Assembly (NCBI GenBank): GCA_001534745.1
Contig: CP013997.1
Location: 2,232,001-2,296,000 of the forward strand
Source of the DNA: Pseudomonas monteilii
GTDB lineage: Bacteria; Pseudomonadota; Gammaproteobacteria; Pseudomonadales; Pseudomonadaceae
DNA length: 64,000 nucleotides
Reading direction: 5' to 3'
The notes beneath the pieces were generated by a model, which was given only the letters and a program-made list of their open reading frames with translations, ran no database searches and was not told the origin of the DNA. The number at the start of each line of letters is the position of its first letter. Positions within the stretch are counted from its first letter, which is position 1. This document shows positions 8,057 through 16,091 of this stretch, in pieces. A program made the position numbers and the translations under genes.

Positions 8057-8515
8057 ATGGCCAAGGCAGATGAACCCCAGACCTGGAAGCGAACCGAGAT
8101 CGACACCATCGAGGACCGTATGGGCAGCGTGCACGAACTCGACTTCAACGAGTCCGACGAACATGAAGGCCGTGCGGGCGACCTGCGCGATCCTCGGGAA
8201 GTGGCCCATGAATTTCCGGCCGAGCGCGTGGCCGAAAGCGGCATGACCGGCGGTGAGGCCCTGAGCGATACCGTTCAGGAAGACGGCGTGACCATGGACG
8301 ACATGAGCCCCAGCACACTGCTGGACGAGACCGGTGCACGCGACCCCGACGAACTGGGCTCCGGCCGGCCGGCCGACCAGTCGCTGACCCACGTCGATGC
8401 CGAAGAGATCGGTGGCGGCCTTGGCCTGGACGAGGCCGAACTGGCGCGCTCCAACCCGTTGGACGGCAAGCCGTGGACCGATGACGTTGTAGACGACGAC
8501 ACTGAGAGGAACTGA
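8057..8515 (+). CDS. Conserved acidic hypothetical protein
   Basis: A 152-residue, strongly acidic, probably disordered protein, rich in Asp, Glu and Gly, with almost no hydrophobic core and no membrane segment. I do not recognise a characterised domain; similar Pseudomonas proteins have sometimes been labelled HPr-related, but no phosphotransferase motif is visible here. It lies two bases upstream of the metallothionein gene and is certainly co-transcribed with it. It is divergent from ligD with 157 bp between. Small acidic proteins next to NHEJ genes are often stationary-phase or desiccation induced in pseudomonads, which is inference here. Confidence 0.75.
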   Translation: MAKADEPQTWKRTEIDTIEDRMGSVHELDFNESDEHEGRAGDLRDPREVAHEFPAERVAESGMTGGEALSDTVQEDGVTMDDMSPSTLLDETGARDPDELGSGRPADQSLTHVDAEEIGGGLGLDEAELARSNPLDGKPWTDDVVDDDTERN

Positions 8516-8517
8516 TC

Positions 8518-8748
8518 ATGAGCGAACAACGCTGTGCCTGCGCGCACTGCTCGTGCACCGTAGACGCCACCACCGTGACCCAGGGTGACAAGGCCTACTG
8601 CTGCGAAGCCTGCGCCAACGGCCACAAGGACAACCAGCACTGCCGCATGAACGACTGCGATTGCGCGGCTGCGGTGCAACCCAACGAGAAAAACGTCGAC
8701 AACGCGCTCGACGAGACCTTCCCCGCGAGCGATCCGATCTCGCCGTGA
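8518..8748 (+). CDS. Bacterial metallothionein with FPASDP tail
   Basis: A 76-residue protein whose first 49 residues carry ten cysteines: C6, C8, C11, C13, C28, C29, C32, C42, C47 and C49. Histidines lie at 10, 36 and 41. The CxCxxCxC start and the YCCEAC centre are the hallmarks of SmtA/BmtA-type metallothioneins, which bind Zn, Cd or Cu in the cytoplasm. After the metal domain comes a tail of about 27 residues without cysteine, ending LDETFPASDPISP; this resembles short tails on other small proteobacterial proteins. The ATG follows the stop of the acidic gene by two bases with AGAGGA as ribosome site. Confidence 0.9.
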   Translation: MSEQRCACAHCSCTVDATTVTQGDKAYCCEACANGHKDNQHCRMNDCDCAAAVQPNEKNVDNALDETFPASDPISP

Positions 8749-8846
8749 GGCCGTGACCCAGGGCCGGCTGCCCGCTGAAACGCACGTGGCCGTCGCTGCG
8801 TGCCGGGCTTGAGCCGGCCCCGGGCGTCTCAAGCCCTGACCTGCGA

Positions 8847-9296
8847 CTACAGCGTGCGTGTCATCATCACCGTGTTGCCAGGGCCCTCTGGCGCCTCTTC
8901 ATGGCGCCTGTATCCCATCCTTTCGTAAAAGCCCACCGCCGTGGTCGACGAGCGAACGTGCAGACGTTCCAGCCCGGCCGCCACCGCCAGTGTATGAAGC
9001 GCCTCCAGCAATTGCCTGCCCACGCCCAGGCCTTGGCAGTCAGGTAGGATGAACACGGTCCTGACGAATCCGGCATCCAGGCTGGCCGTGCCAACTACGT
9101 GGCCGTCACGCGTGGCCACCAGCATCCAGCGCTGCTGTAGCAGGTCGTCGATCGCGGCAGGCGTGAAACGCTGAACGAGCCGTTCGATCGCCGCCGGTGG
9201 ATAGTCGAGTGTATCGAGCGCTTGCAACGCACGGGTCACGACGTCGCTGATGGGTGAGGCGTCGGCAGCGGTAGCGCGACGGATGACGAGGGACAT
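8847..9296 (-). CDS. GNAT family N-acetyltransferase
   Basis: A 149-residue single-domain acetyltransferase. The acetyl-CoA binding motif A reads VFILPDCQGLGVGRQLL, with the Q/RxxGxG/A element at QGLGVG. The motif B tail FYERMGYRRHEE is also typical. The acceptor is not predictable. The start is the ATG at 9296 (MSLVIRRAT), the usual N-terminus of the fold; a longer frame upstream has no support. It is followed at 9297-9407 by a short non-coding gap before the end of the Rieske/FAD gene on the same strand. Confidence 0.88.
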   Translation of the reverse strand: MSLVIRRATAADASPISDVVTRALQALDTLDYPPAAIERLVQRFTPAAIDDLLQQRWMLVATRDGHVVGTASLDAGFVRTVFILPDCQGLGVGRQLLEALHTLAVAAGLERLHVRSSTTAVGFYERMGYRRHEEAPEGPGNTVMMTRTL

Positions 9297-9407
9297 GAGG
9301 CCTCCGGATGCGGTCAGGGCAACGCGTACCAGGCGCCACACGCGACGCTCGCCTGGCAGTGCGACAGGCTAAGCCTAGCAGGTCGGCCCAGCGTTCCGGG
9401 CGTGGGC

Positions 9408-10937
9408 TTACGCCTGCCACGCCTGCACGAAGGCCAGCGCCTGCTGGCGCGACAGCGGTGTACGCAGCCGGCGTGCCAGGGCGGCCATCAGCCCTTGTCG
9501 CTCGCAAGCCACCACCGCTTCGACGCGCTCGCCGACACATAGCACGGCCACGAAGTCCAGGCCTTCGGGATCACCCAGGTACTCGATATCGTCCCAGTGC
9601 TGCGCATGCCCCAACACCTCGAGCGTCTTGCCATGGTGATAGGTCCAGAAGAACGGCACGTCCAGGTAGCGCCGATCCTGTCCGAGCATGTTGGCAGCGG
9701 CGATCACGCCATGCTGCTGGGCGACGCGCCAGTGCTCGATGTGCGTTCGCTCACCCAGCAGCGGAAAGCTCACCAGATCGCCCGCGGCCCACACGCCCTC
9801 GGCCAGGCGCATGCCGGCGTCCACGGGCAGGCAGTCGTGCCCGTCGCGCAGTGCCGAGAGCAGGCCGCTGGCCGGTTTCACCCCCGTGCCTAGCAGCGCC
9901 ACCGACGTCTCCAGGCGCGTACCGTCTGTCAGGATCACCGCCTCGAGCCGTTCGCCGCCTTCGAAGCGCACAGGCTCCGTCGGGCCATGAAAGACTGTGC
10001 CATGCCTGACATGCAGTGCACGTACGGCGCGACCCAAACGCTCGCCGAGCTGACGTGCCAACGGCACCTCATGGCGCGTCACCACGTGCACGTCGGCGCC
10101 ATAGCGGCGCAGGGCCGAGGCAGCCTCCAGGCCGATGAAGCTGTCGCCGATCACCACCACCGGCTGGCCGGGCTCGACCTGATCGAGCACCCGTTCGGCG
10201 TCCTCGCGCGAACGCAGCAGCAGGACGCCAGGCAGGTCCGCCCCCGGCAGCGCAGGACGCACCGGCACGCCGCCGGTCGCCAGCAGTACCTCGTCGTAGT
10301 CGAGGGTTCGACCTTCGGCCAGCAGCAACTGCCGGGCGTTGACGTCGATCGACTTGACCTTGCCGCGTATGCGCTCCACATCGGCCCCGCGATAGAAGGC
10401 CCGCTCCAGCAAGGGCGGTACCTCGTCAGGGCTCATCTCCCCGGCGATGACGAACTTGCTCAACGCCGTGCGATCGTAAGCCGGCGCGGCTTCGGGATCG
10501 ATCCACACCAGCCGTCCGGCGAAGCCTTCGGCACGCAACGTGGCGACCGCCGCCGCGCCCGCTGCGCCTGCGCCGACCACCACGAAACAGCGGCCTCTGG
10601 CCCGTGCCGGTAACGAAGGGGTGGGCAAGGGCTGGTCCTCGACCCAGACCATGCCGTCCTTCACCTGCGCGGGATAGCGCTTCAGGCCACGCAAGGCGGG
10701 TGGTTCCTCGACGGCGCCACTGTCCAGGTCGAACACGGCCTTGTGCCAGGGGCACACCAGCACGCCTTCACACAACGCGCCTTCCTCCAGTGGCGCACCG
10801 GCGTGGGGGCAATTGGCCTCGAAGGCCTTGACCGCATCACCCCGACGCACCAGCAGGCATTCCTCGTCGCCCACCTGGACGCGGGTCAGGGCGGGGTCGG
10901 ACAGGGCATCGAGCAGGGTCACGGCGTGCAGGGTCAT
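9408..10937 (-). CDS. Rieske [2Fe-2S] and FAD/NAD(P) oxidoreductase fusion
   Basis: A 509-residue protein with two parts. Residues 1-103 form a Rieske domain with CPHAG and CPWHKAVF, giving the C-H/C-H cluster ligands. From about residue 117 a pyridine-nucleotide-disulfide-type reductase follows: FVVVGAGAAGAAA binds FAD, VVVIGDSFIGLEAASAL binds NAD(P)H, and VWAAGDLVSF closes the FAD site. This layout matches AIF-like/Nfrl-type proteins and the ferredoxin reductases of dioxygenase systems, with the ferredoxin fused on. The electron acceptor is unknown, and no oxygenase gene is adjacent. The ATG at 10937 starts MTLHAV. Divergent from the cupin gene. Confidence 0.9.
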   Translation of the reverse strand: MTLHAVTLLDALSDPALTRVQVGDEECLLVRRGDAVKAFEANCPHAGAPLEEGALCEGVLVCPWHKAVFDLDSGAVEEPPALRGLKRYPAQVKDGMVWVEDQPLPTPSLPARARGRCFVVVGAGAAGAAAVATLRAEGFAGRLVWIDPEAAPAYDRTALSKFVIAGEMSPDEVPPLLERAFYRGADVERIRGKVKSIDVNARQLLLAEGRTLDYDEVLLATGGVPVRPALPGADLPGVLLLRSREDAERVLDQVEPGQPVVVIGDSFIGLEAASALRRYGADVHVVTRHEVPLARQLGERLGRAVRALHVRHGTVFHGPTEPVRFEGGERLEAVILTDGTRLETSVALLGTGVKPASGLLSALRDGHDCLPVDAGMRLAEGVWAAGDLVSFPLLGERTHIEHWRVAQQHGVIAAANMLGQDRRYLDVPFFWTYHHGKTLEVLGHAQHWDDIEYLGDPEGLDFVAVLCVGERVEAVVACERQGLMAALARRLRTPLSRQQALAFVQAWQA

Positions 10938-11086
10938 GGGTGAGCCTCCAAGGCAGATCGACGACAGGGCCATGCCGATGTCGACCATGGCAGGCGAGCA
11001 TCCAGTGCGCTGGCCTGACGACTGGCAGGGAACGCCCGATGCAGACCGCTGCCCATGCTGGAGACCCTTCGAACTGGAGAAGACCC

Positions 11087-11623
11087 ATGGCCACGTCGCC
11101 GGTACCCGAGACCGTCACGCCCGCGCCCCGTGAATGGCGCTTTCAGTCAGCAGGCACGCTTCCGAACAGCCCCTTGCCCGTACTGGCCTATGCGGTGCCC
11201 TGGCCGGCGGGCACCGACCTGGGGGAGGCCTTCGAGGCCCTGTTCGCCGCGCACGGCTGGACGCCGCTCTGGCGCGCCGGCATTTTTTCGTACCATCACT
11301 TTCACCCCGATGCCCATGAGGCCTTGGGCGTGTTGCGTGGTTCAGCCACGGTGCTGATAGGCGGTGAGCAGGGTGAGACGATGACGCTGAACCCGGGTAA
11401 TGTCCTGATTCTGCCGGCCGGCACGGGTCATCGCTGTCTGGACAGCCGGGATGGGTTCGAGGTGATGGGTGCCTACCCGCAAGGGCAGGAGAGGTTCAGC
11501 ACCCTGAGGCCCGGGGCCGACGATGCGGCCGGCAGCCGGGCGCGCATCGCCCAGGTGCCGCTGCCGGTCGCCGACCCGGTCACCGGGCCGACGGGCCGGC
11601 TCATGGCCGCCTGGCGGGGCTAG
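11087..11623 (+). CDS. Cupin family protein (YjlB-like)
   Basis: A 178-residue protein with one cupin barrel. The metal-binding region reads YHHFHPDAHEALGV, giving the HxH...E ligands of cupin motif 1. The second motif is PAGTGHRCL near the middle. Members related to Bacillus YjlB have no settled function. The start at 11087 is preceded by CTGGAGAAG as a good ribosome site, and the longer upstream frame is ignored. The stop codon overlaps the convergent rlhA stop by three bases (11621-11622 shared within 11620-11623), so no terminator can separate the two genes. Confidence 0.85.
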   Translation: MATSPVPETVTPAPREWRFQSAGTLPNSPLPVLAYAVPWPAGTDLGEAFEALFAAHGWTPLWRAGIFSYHHFHPDAHEALGVLRGSATVLIGGEQGETMTLNPGNVLILPAGTGHRCLDSRDGFEVMGAYPQGQERFSTLRPGADDAAGSRARIAQVPLPVADPVTGPTGRLMAAWRG

Positions 11624-13626
11624 GCCTTGGTGGCCGGACGGCGAATGGTCTTGAGCAGGTCGTCCGGGCTGATGTGGCCGACCACCTGCGCCACCGCGCT
11701 GCCCGGTGTCGGCAGGTCGATGATGTGCGACTTCATCTTGCCGATGATGTGCATCTCGCACGGCTTGCAGTCGAACTTCAACGTCAGCACTTCATCGCCC
11801 TGGATCAGCTGCATCGGCGCGACCTTGGTGCGCACGCCGGTGACGCCCTTGGCCTGCTTGGGGCACAGGTTGAAGGAGAAGCGCAGGCAGTGCTTGGTGA
11901 TCATCACCGGCACCTCGCCATGCTCCTCGTGGGCCTCGTAGGCGGCGTCGATCAGCTTCACCCCATGGCGATGGTAGAAGTCCCGGGCCTTCTGGTTGTA
12001 GACGTTGGCCAGGAACGACAGGTGCGACTCGGGATAGACCGGCGGCGGCGTGGTTTCGGCCTTGCGTGCGCCGCGCGGGTGAGCGGCCACGCGGGCGGCC
12101 GTCAGGGCCTCGATGGCTTCGCGGCGCAGGGCCTTGAGCTGCGAGTTGGGCACGAAGTAGGCCTGGGGCGCCTGCAACTCGACGGCCGTGGCGTGGTACT
12201 GGGTGGTGCCCAGCTGGCCGAGCAGGTCACGCAGCTGGTCGAGTGCCTGCTCCGGCTTGTTGGCGGCGCCGAACGGCCCGTCCAGGGCGACGCTGACCCG
12301 GATGCCTTCCTCGCTGGTGGCGGTCAGCTCGAGACGCTGCTCATCCAGGCGCGCCTGCCAGGCCAGGCCCACACGGCGCTCGGCGGAGGTACGCTGCAGG
12401 GCCTGCTGCCAGTTGTGGTCGAGGTTGCGGCTCAGCGGGTGGTGCGGGCGCAGGCGCTGCAGGCCCGCGGGCATCTCGTTGGGCTCGACGCGGTAGCGAT
12501 AGCGCGTCTGGCCGTCTTCCTCGAATTGGCCGCGTGGTTCGCAGATGTTGGCGCGGAAGCCCACCACCTCGCGCTTGACCAGCACGTTGAGGCCATCGCC
12601 GTTGGACAACGGCACCTCGGTGACCACCTGCAGGTCACGCTTGCCGACGCTCTCCACGGTGCCGACGGGCAAACCAGTGAAGGTCGGCGAGTCGAACGCG
12701 CCGATGTCGATCTTGCGGTCGCTGACGAAGTAGTCGGTGCTGCCACGGTGGAAGGTCTTGTCCGGGTCCGGCACGAAGAAGTGATCGGTCCGGCCGCTGG
12801 AGGCGCGTGCCAGGTCCGGACGGTCTTCGAGTACCTGGTCGAGCAGTTGGCGGTAGTGGGCGGTGATGTTCTTCACGTAGCCCATGTCCTTGTAGCGCCC
12901 CTCGATCTTGAAGGAGCGCACGCCGGCCTCGACCAGCGCGCGCAGGTTGGCGCTCTGGTTGTTGTCCTTCATTGACAGCAGGTGCTTCTCGAAGGCCACC
13001 ACGCGGCCCTGGTCGTCCTTGAGGGTGTAGGGCAGGCGGCAGGCCTGGGAGCAGTCGCCCCGGTTGGCGCTGCGCCCGGTCTGGGCGTGGGAGATGTTGC
13101 ACTGCCCGGAGAACGCCACGCACAGCGCGCCATGGATGAAGAACTCGATGGCCGCGTCGGTGTGGTCGGCGATCGTGCGGATTTCCTGCAGGTTCAGCTC
13201 GCGGGCCAGCACCAGCTGCGAGAAGCCGGCCTGGTCGAGGAAGCGGGCGCGTTCCAGGGTGCGGATGTCGGTCTGGGTGCTGGCATGCAGCTCGATCGGC
13301 GGGATGTCCAGTTCCATCACCCCGAGGTCCTGGACGATCAACGCGTCGACACCGGCATCGTACAGCTGGTGGATCAGCCGGCGCGCCGGCTCCAGTTCGT
13401 TGTCGTGCAGGATGGTGTTGATGGTGGTGAACACCCGCGCATGGTAGCGGTGGGCGAATTCCACCAGCGCGGCGATATCGCCCACCTCGTTGCAGGCGTT
13501 GTGACGGGCACCGAAGCTCGGGCCGCCGATGTAGATGGCATCGGCACCGTGCAGGATCGCTTCGCGGGCGATGGCCACGTCACGGGCAGGGCTGAGCAGT
13601 TCGAGGTGGTTCTTCGGAAGGGACAT
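11620..13626 (-). CDS. rlhA: 23S rRNA 5-hydroxycytidine C2501 synthase (U32 family)
   Basis: A 668-residue member of the U32 peptidase-like family. The length and the extra central and C-terminal parts fit RlhA (YdcP, about 650 residues) rather than the shorter tRNA hydroxylase TrhP (YegQ, about 450). RlhA hydroxylates C2501 of 23S rRNA near the peptidyl-transferase centre and depends on iron. Visible features are LLSPARD and ADAIYIGGPSFGAR at the N-terminus. The stretch HGALCVAF, GQCN and RGDCSQACR supplies the cysteines likely to hold an iron-sulfur cluster. FKIEGR follows, and a C-terminal NLCPKQ...CKPCEMH adds more cysteines. The older name protease is probably wrong. Confidence 0.87.
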   Translation of the reverse strand: MSLPKNHLELLSPARDVAIAREAILHGADAIYIGGPSFGARHNACNEVGDIAALVEFAHRYHARVFTTINTILHDNELEPARRLIHQLYDAGVDALIVQDLGVMELDIPPIELHASTQTDIRTLERARFLDQAGFSQLVLARELNLQEIRTIADHTDAAIEFFIHGALCVAFSGQCNISHAQTGRSANRGDCSQACRLPYTLKDDQGRVVAFEKHLLSMKDNNQSANLRALVEAGVRSFKIEGRYKDMGYVKNITAHYRQLLDQVLEDRPDLARASSGRTDHFFVPDPDKTFHRGSTDYFVSDRKIDIGAFDSPTFTGLPVGTVESVGKRDLQVVTEVPLSNGDGLNVLVKREVVGFRANICEPRGQFEEDGQTRYRYRVEPNEMPAGLQRLRPHHPLSRNLDHNWQQALQRTSAERRVGLAWQARLDEQRLELTATSEEGIRVSVALDGPFGAANKPEQALDQLRDLLGQLGTTQYHATAVELQAPQAYFVPNSQLKALRREAIEALTAARVAAHPRGARKAETTPPPVYPESHLSFLANVYNQKARDFYHRHGVKLIDAAYEAHEEHGEVPVMITKHCLRFSFNLCPKQAKGVTGVRTKVAPMQLIQGDEVLTLKFDCKPCEMHIIGKMKSHIIDLPTPGSAVAQVVGHISPDDLLKTIRRPATKA

Positions 13627-13806
13627 GTCGTTATCAGAATCAGGCTCACGGTGAGGGCCGGCATTGTACCGGTCAAACGCAGCCGGGGCACGCGCAGGTT
13701 GCCAGGCGGCGTGCCCGGCAGGCGCGAAGGGCAGGGCACATTCGACGAAACGACCGCAGGGCCGCTGCGGTCACAGCCCTGTACCCTTTGATCGAGGCAC
13801 TTGCCC

Positions 13807-14031
13807 ATGGACACCTATCACGTCGTCACCCACGGACAAGGCTGGGCGCTGCGCCGCTCCGGCTCGGAGGTCGTGCTGGCCCAGGCCGCCACCAAGGCCG
13901 AACTGGTCGGCCGGCTGGCCGAAGTGCTGCAAGGCAAGACGGCCTCGGTGAAGATCCACCACGTCAACGGCACCATCGAGGAAGAACGCACCTACCCGCG
14001 TTCGGCCGACCCGCGTCGTACCGAAGGCTGA
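13807..14031 (+). CDS. DUF2188 domain protein
   Basis: A 74-residue small protein matching DUF2188 throughout: HVVTHGQGWALRRSGSE at the start, then an AATKAELVGRLAEVL helix, and IHHVNGTIEEERTYPR at the end. The function is unknown. The ATG at 13807 was preferred over the in-frame TTG at 13801 because GAGG at 13794-13797 is spaced well from it. It lies ten bases upstream of the XdhC-like gene on the same strand, so the two are likely co-transcribed. Confidence 0.85.
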   Translation: MDTYHVVTHGQGWALRRSGSEVVLAQAATKAELVGRLAEVLQGKTASVKIHHVNGTIEEERTYPRSADPRRTEG

Positions 14032-14040
14032 AACGCACCC

Positions 14041-15213
14041 ATGCCGATCTCCAGAACCCTGCTGGCCGCCGTCCAGGCCGCCCGTCATGCCCATGAAGAC
14101 TGCGTCCTGGCCACGGTGGTCAAGGTCGAAGGCTCGGCCTACCGACGCCCGGGCGCGCGCATGCTCATCCCGCGTATCGGGCCGCACCAGGGCACCGTGA
14201 GCGGAGGCTGCCTGGAGCGCGAGATCGCCCGCAAGGCCTGGTGGCTGACCGAGCAGGGCGCCCAGGTGCAGTGCTACAGCACCGCCGAAGAAGGCGAGGC
14301 GGGCGAGGAAGCCCTGGGGTTCGGCCTGGGCTGCAACGGCCGTGTGCACGTGCTGTTCGAACGCATCACCGGCCAGGGGCCGTCGCACCTAGTCGAGACC
14401 CTGGCCGATGTGGACCGTGAAGGCACCCCGACCGTGGTGGCCACGGTGATCGACCCTGGCCGTTCTGCGCTGGCGGTCGGCGAACGGCTGACGCTGAGCG
14501 CGGCGCACCCGATGCCACCGTTGTCCGACGCGCGTCTCGAGCGCCCGATCCGTGAAGCCGCCGAGGCGGTGTACCTGGCCAGGCGTTCCCGTGGGGTGGT
14601 GCTGGATGAGCGTTTCGGTGCAGCCGAAGTCTTTCTGGAATACCTGACGGCCATGCCGCGCCTGGTGGTGTTCGGCGCCGGTCACGACGCCCAGCCCCTG
14701 GTGCGCATGGCGCGCCTGCTGGACTGGCACGTGACGGTGATCGACGCGCGCAGTCATTTCGCCCGACGCGAGCGCTTTCCCGAGGCAGACGAGGTGCTGG
14801 TCAGGACGCTGGACACGGAAGCCGACCTGATGCCGCGCCTGCAGGGCGCGCTGGTGGCCGTGATGTCCCATAGCCTGACCCAGGATGCCCATTGGCTGGC
14901 CTTGGCCCTGCGCGCCGAGCCGTGCTACGTCGGACAACTCGGACCCCGGGATCGGACCGAACGGCTATTGGCCGACATTCGGGGGGACACCGGACCTCTG
15001 CCTGGGTTGCCGGTGCTGCACTACCCCATTGGCCTGGACCTGGGCGGCGACGCCCCGGAAAGCGTGGCCATGGCCATACTGGGGGAGATGCAGGCCCATC
15101 TGCATGGGCGAAGTGGGGGATCGCTGAAGCTGCGGCCGATGCGTATTCATCAGGAAGAAGCGAAGGTCAGAGCTGTGCCGATGCCTGAGGCGACTGCGCG
15201 TGAAGCCATATGA
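14041..15213 (+). CDS. XdhC/CoxI family protein
   Basis: A 390-residue protein with both parts of the XdhC family. The N-terminal XdhC_CoxI domain has VKVEGSAYRRPGARML and the conserved SGGCLEREI. The C-terminal Rossmann-like domain starts LVVFGAGHDAQPL near residue 215 and has VMSHSLTQDAHWL and YVGQLGPRDRTERLL. The family matures molybdenum hydroxylases such as xanthine dehydrogenase by binding and sulfurating the molybdenum cofactor. No molybdenum hydroxylase gene is in this window, so its client lies elsewhere. The gene ends at the REP-rich spacer, which probably also ends its transcript. Confidence 0.87.
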   Translation: MPISRTLLAAVQAARHAHEDCVLATVVKVEGSAYRRPGARMLIPRIGPHQGTVSGGCLEREIARKAWWLTEQGAQVQCYSTAEEGEAGEEALGFGLGCNGRVHVLFERITGQGPSHLVETLADVDREGTPTVVATVIDPGRSALAVGERLTLSAAHPMPPLSDARLERPIREAAEAVYLARRSRGVVLDERFGAAEVFLEYLTAMPRLVVFGAGHDAQPLVRMARLLDWHVTVIDARSHFARRERFPEADEVLVRTLDTEADLMPRLQGALVAVMSHSLTQDAHWLALALRAEPCYVGQLGPRDRTERLLADIRGDTGPLPGLPVLHYPIGLDLGGDAPESVAMAILGEMQAHLHGRSGGSLKLRPMRIHQEEAKVRAVPMPEATAREAI

Positions 15214-15279
15214 TCTTGAAGACTGGTCCATCGTCACTCTGCCGCACCACTTTTAGAAGTCCGCTTTAACAAACCTATT

Positions 15280-15755
15280 GGAGCGGGCCTGCTCGCGATA
15301 GCGTCCGGTTCAGCGCTGCCTGCATCGCGGGCAAGCCCGCTCCCACACAAGAATTGTGTCGGCCTGTCAGATCAGCAGTGCGGAGCCCAGCCATCCATGT
15401 CCACGCCGCGTTGAGGCAGGCTGCCACGGGCCTGTGGGAGCGGGCTTGCCCGCGATTGGTGTCCGATCCGTCGCCGCCTGCATCGCGGGGAAGCCCGCTC
15501 CCACATGAGGATTGCGTCGGCCTGTAAGATCAGCAGTGCGGTGTTCTGCCATCCGTAATCACGCCACGATGAGGCAGACTGCCACGGGCCTGTGGGAGCG
15601 GGCTTGCCCGCGATGGCGCTCGGTTCATCGCCACCTGCATCGCAGGCAAGCCCGCTTCCACATAAGGATTGTTTCGGCCTGTCAGATCAGCAGTGCGGTA
15701 TTCTGCTATGCATAACCACGCCGCGGTGAGGCAGACCGTCACGGGCCTGTGGGAG
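15280..15755. repeat. Tandem 157-158 bp repeat built on REP pairs
   Basis: The segment GGCCTGT(C/A)AGATCAGCAGTG recurs at 15361, 15519 and 15676, spacings of 158 and 157 bp. Each full unit holds that segment, a variable stretch of about 55 bp, and a pair of inverted REPs: GGAGCGGGCTTGCCCGCGAT, then GCAAGCCCGC in the opposite sense about 50 bp later. The first unit is only the REP pair (from about 15280), and the last stops at GCCTGTGGGAG near 15753. The units differ at scattered positions. No gene is contained. Confidence 0.85.
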
Positions 15756-15988
15756 TAACTGTCTTTTCTACTCCATACATATCGATCGCATGCGGCGCCT
15801 GGCAGGGCCCTATCGCTGGCAAGACAGCTCCCACCCAGACCTCTGCAGCCGTCAATGCAGGCATGGCTGCGCAAGCAGCGTGTGGGAGCGGGCTTGCCCG
15901 CGATGGCGTCCGGTTCATCGCCGCCTGGATCGCAGGCAAGCCCGCCCCTCAGAAGGAGGTCACATCGATCTGTCGAGCCAGTGACGCG
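15756..15988. repeat. Additional REP elements upstream of mdcA
   Basis: A diverged REP-like element lies about 15803-15838 (GGCAGGGCCCTATCGCTGGC, then AAGACAGCTCCCACC). A typical inverted REP pair lies about 15883-15945 (GGAGCGGGCTTGCCCGCGAT, and CGCAGGCAAGCCCGCC). With the tandem array to its left, this gives about 700 bp of REP DNA between the XdhC-like gene and the mdc operon. No open frame here looks real. Confidence 0.75.
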
Positions 15989-16009
15989 GTTAATTACGCT
16001 TAGGTTAAC
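15989..16009. promoter_or_regulatory. Candidate MdcR (LysR-type) operator
   Basis: A perfect inverted repeat GTTAA-N11-TTAAC lies 83 bp upstream of the mdcA start codon. It fits the T-N11-A rule of LysR-type regulators. It is the only AT-rich palindrome in the spacer and sits between the REP array and the operon. The regulator gene mdcR ends the same gene block. That MdcR binds here is inference. Confidence 0.45.
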
Positions 16010-16091
16010 AATTAGCCTTGCAGGTTGATTGATACCCCCCTACGCCCCCCAGTACCGTCACTCCACGACAACGCCTCCGTGGAGTCACCCC

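Noticed and set aside
11620..13626. Collagenase or peptidase function for the U32 protein
   Set aside because: Length, cysteine pattern and domain layout fit the rRNA hydroxylase RlhA better than a protease.
15280..15755. Repeats resembling a CRISPR array
   Set aside because: The unit is 157-158 bp, contains inverted REP pairs, and has no short repeat-spacer pattern and no cas genes.
15367..15984. Short open frames in both directions within the REP array
   Set aside because: They repeat with the REP units and translate palindromic DNA; no start signals.
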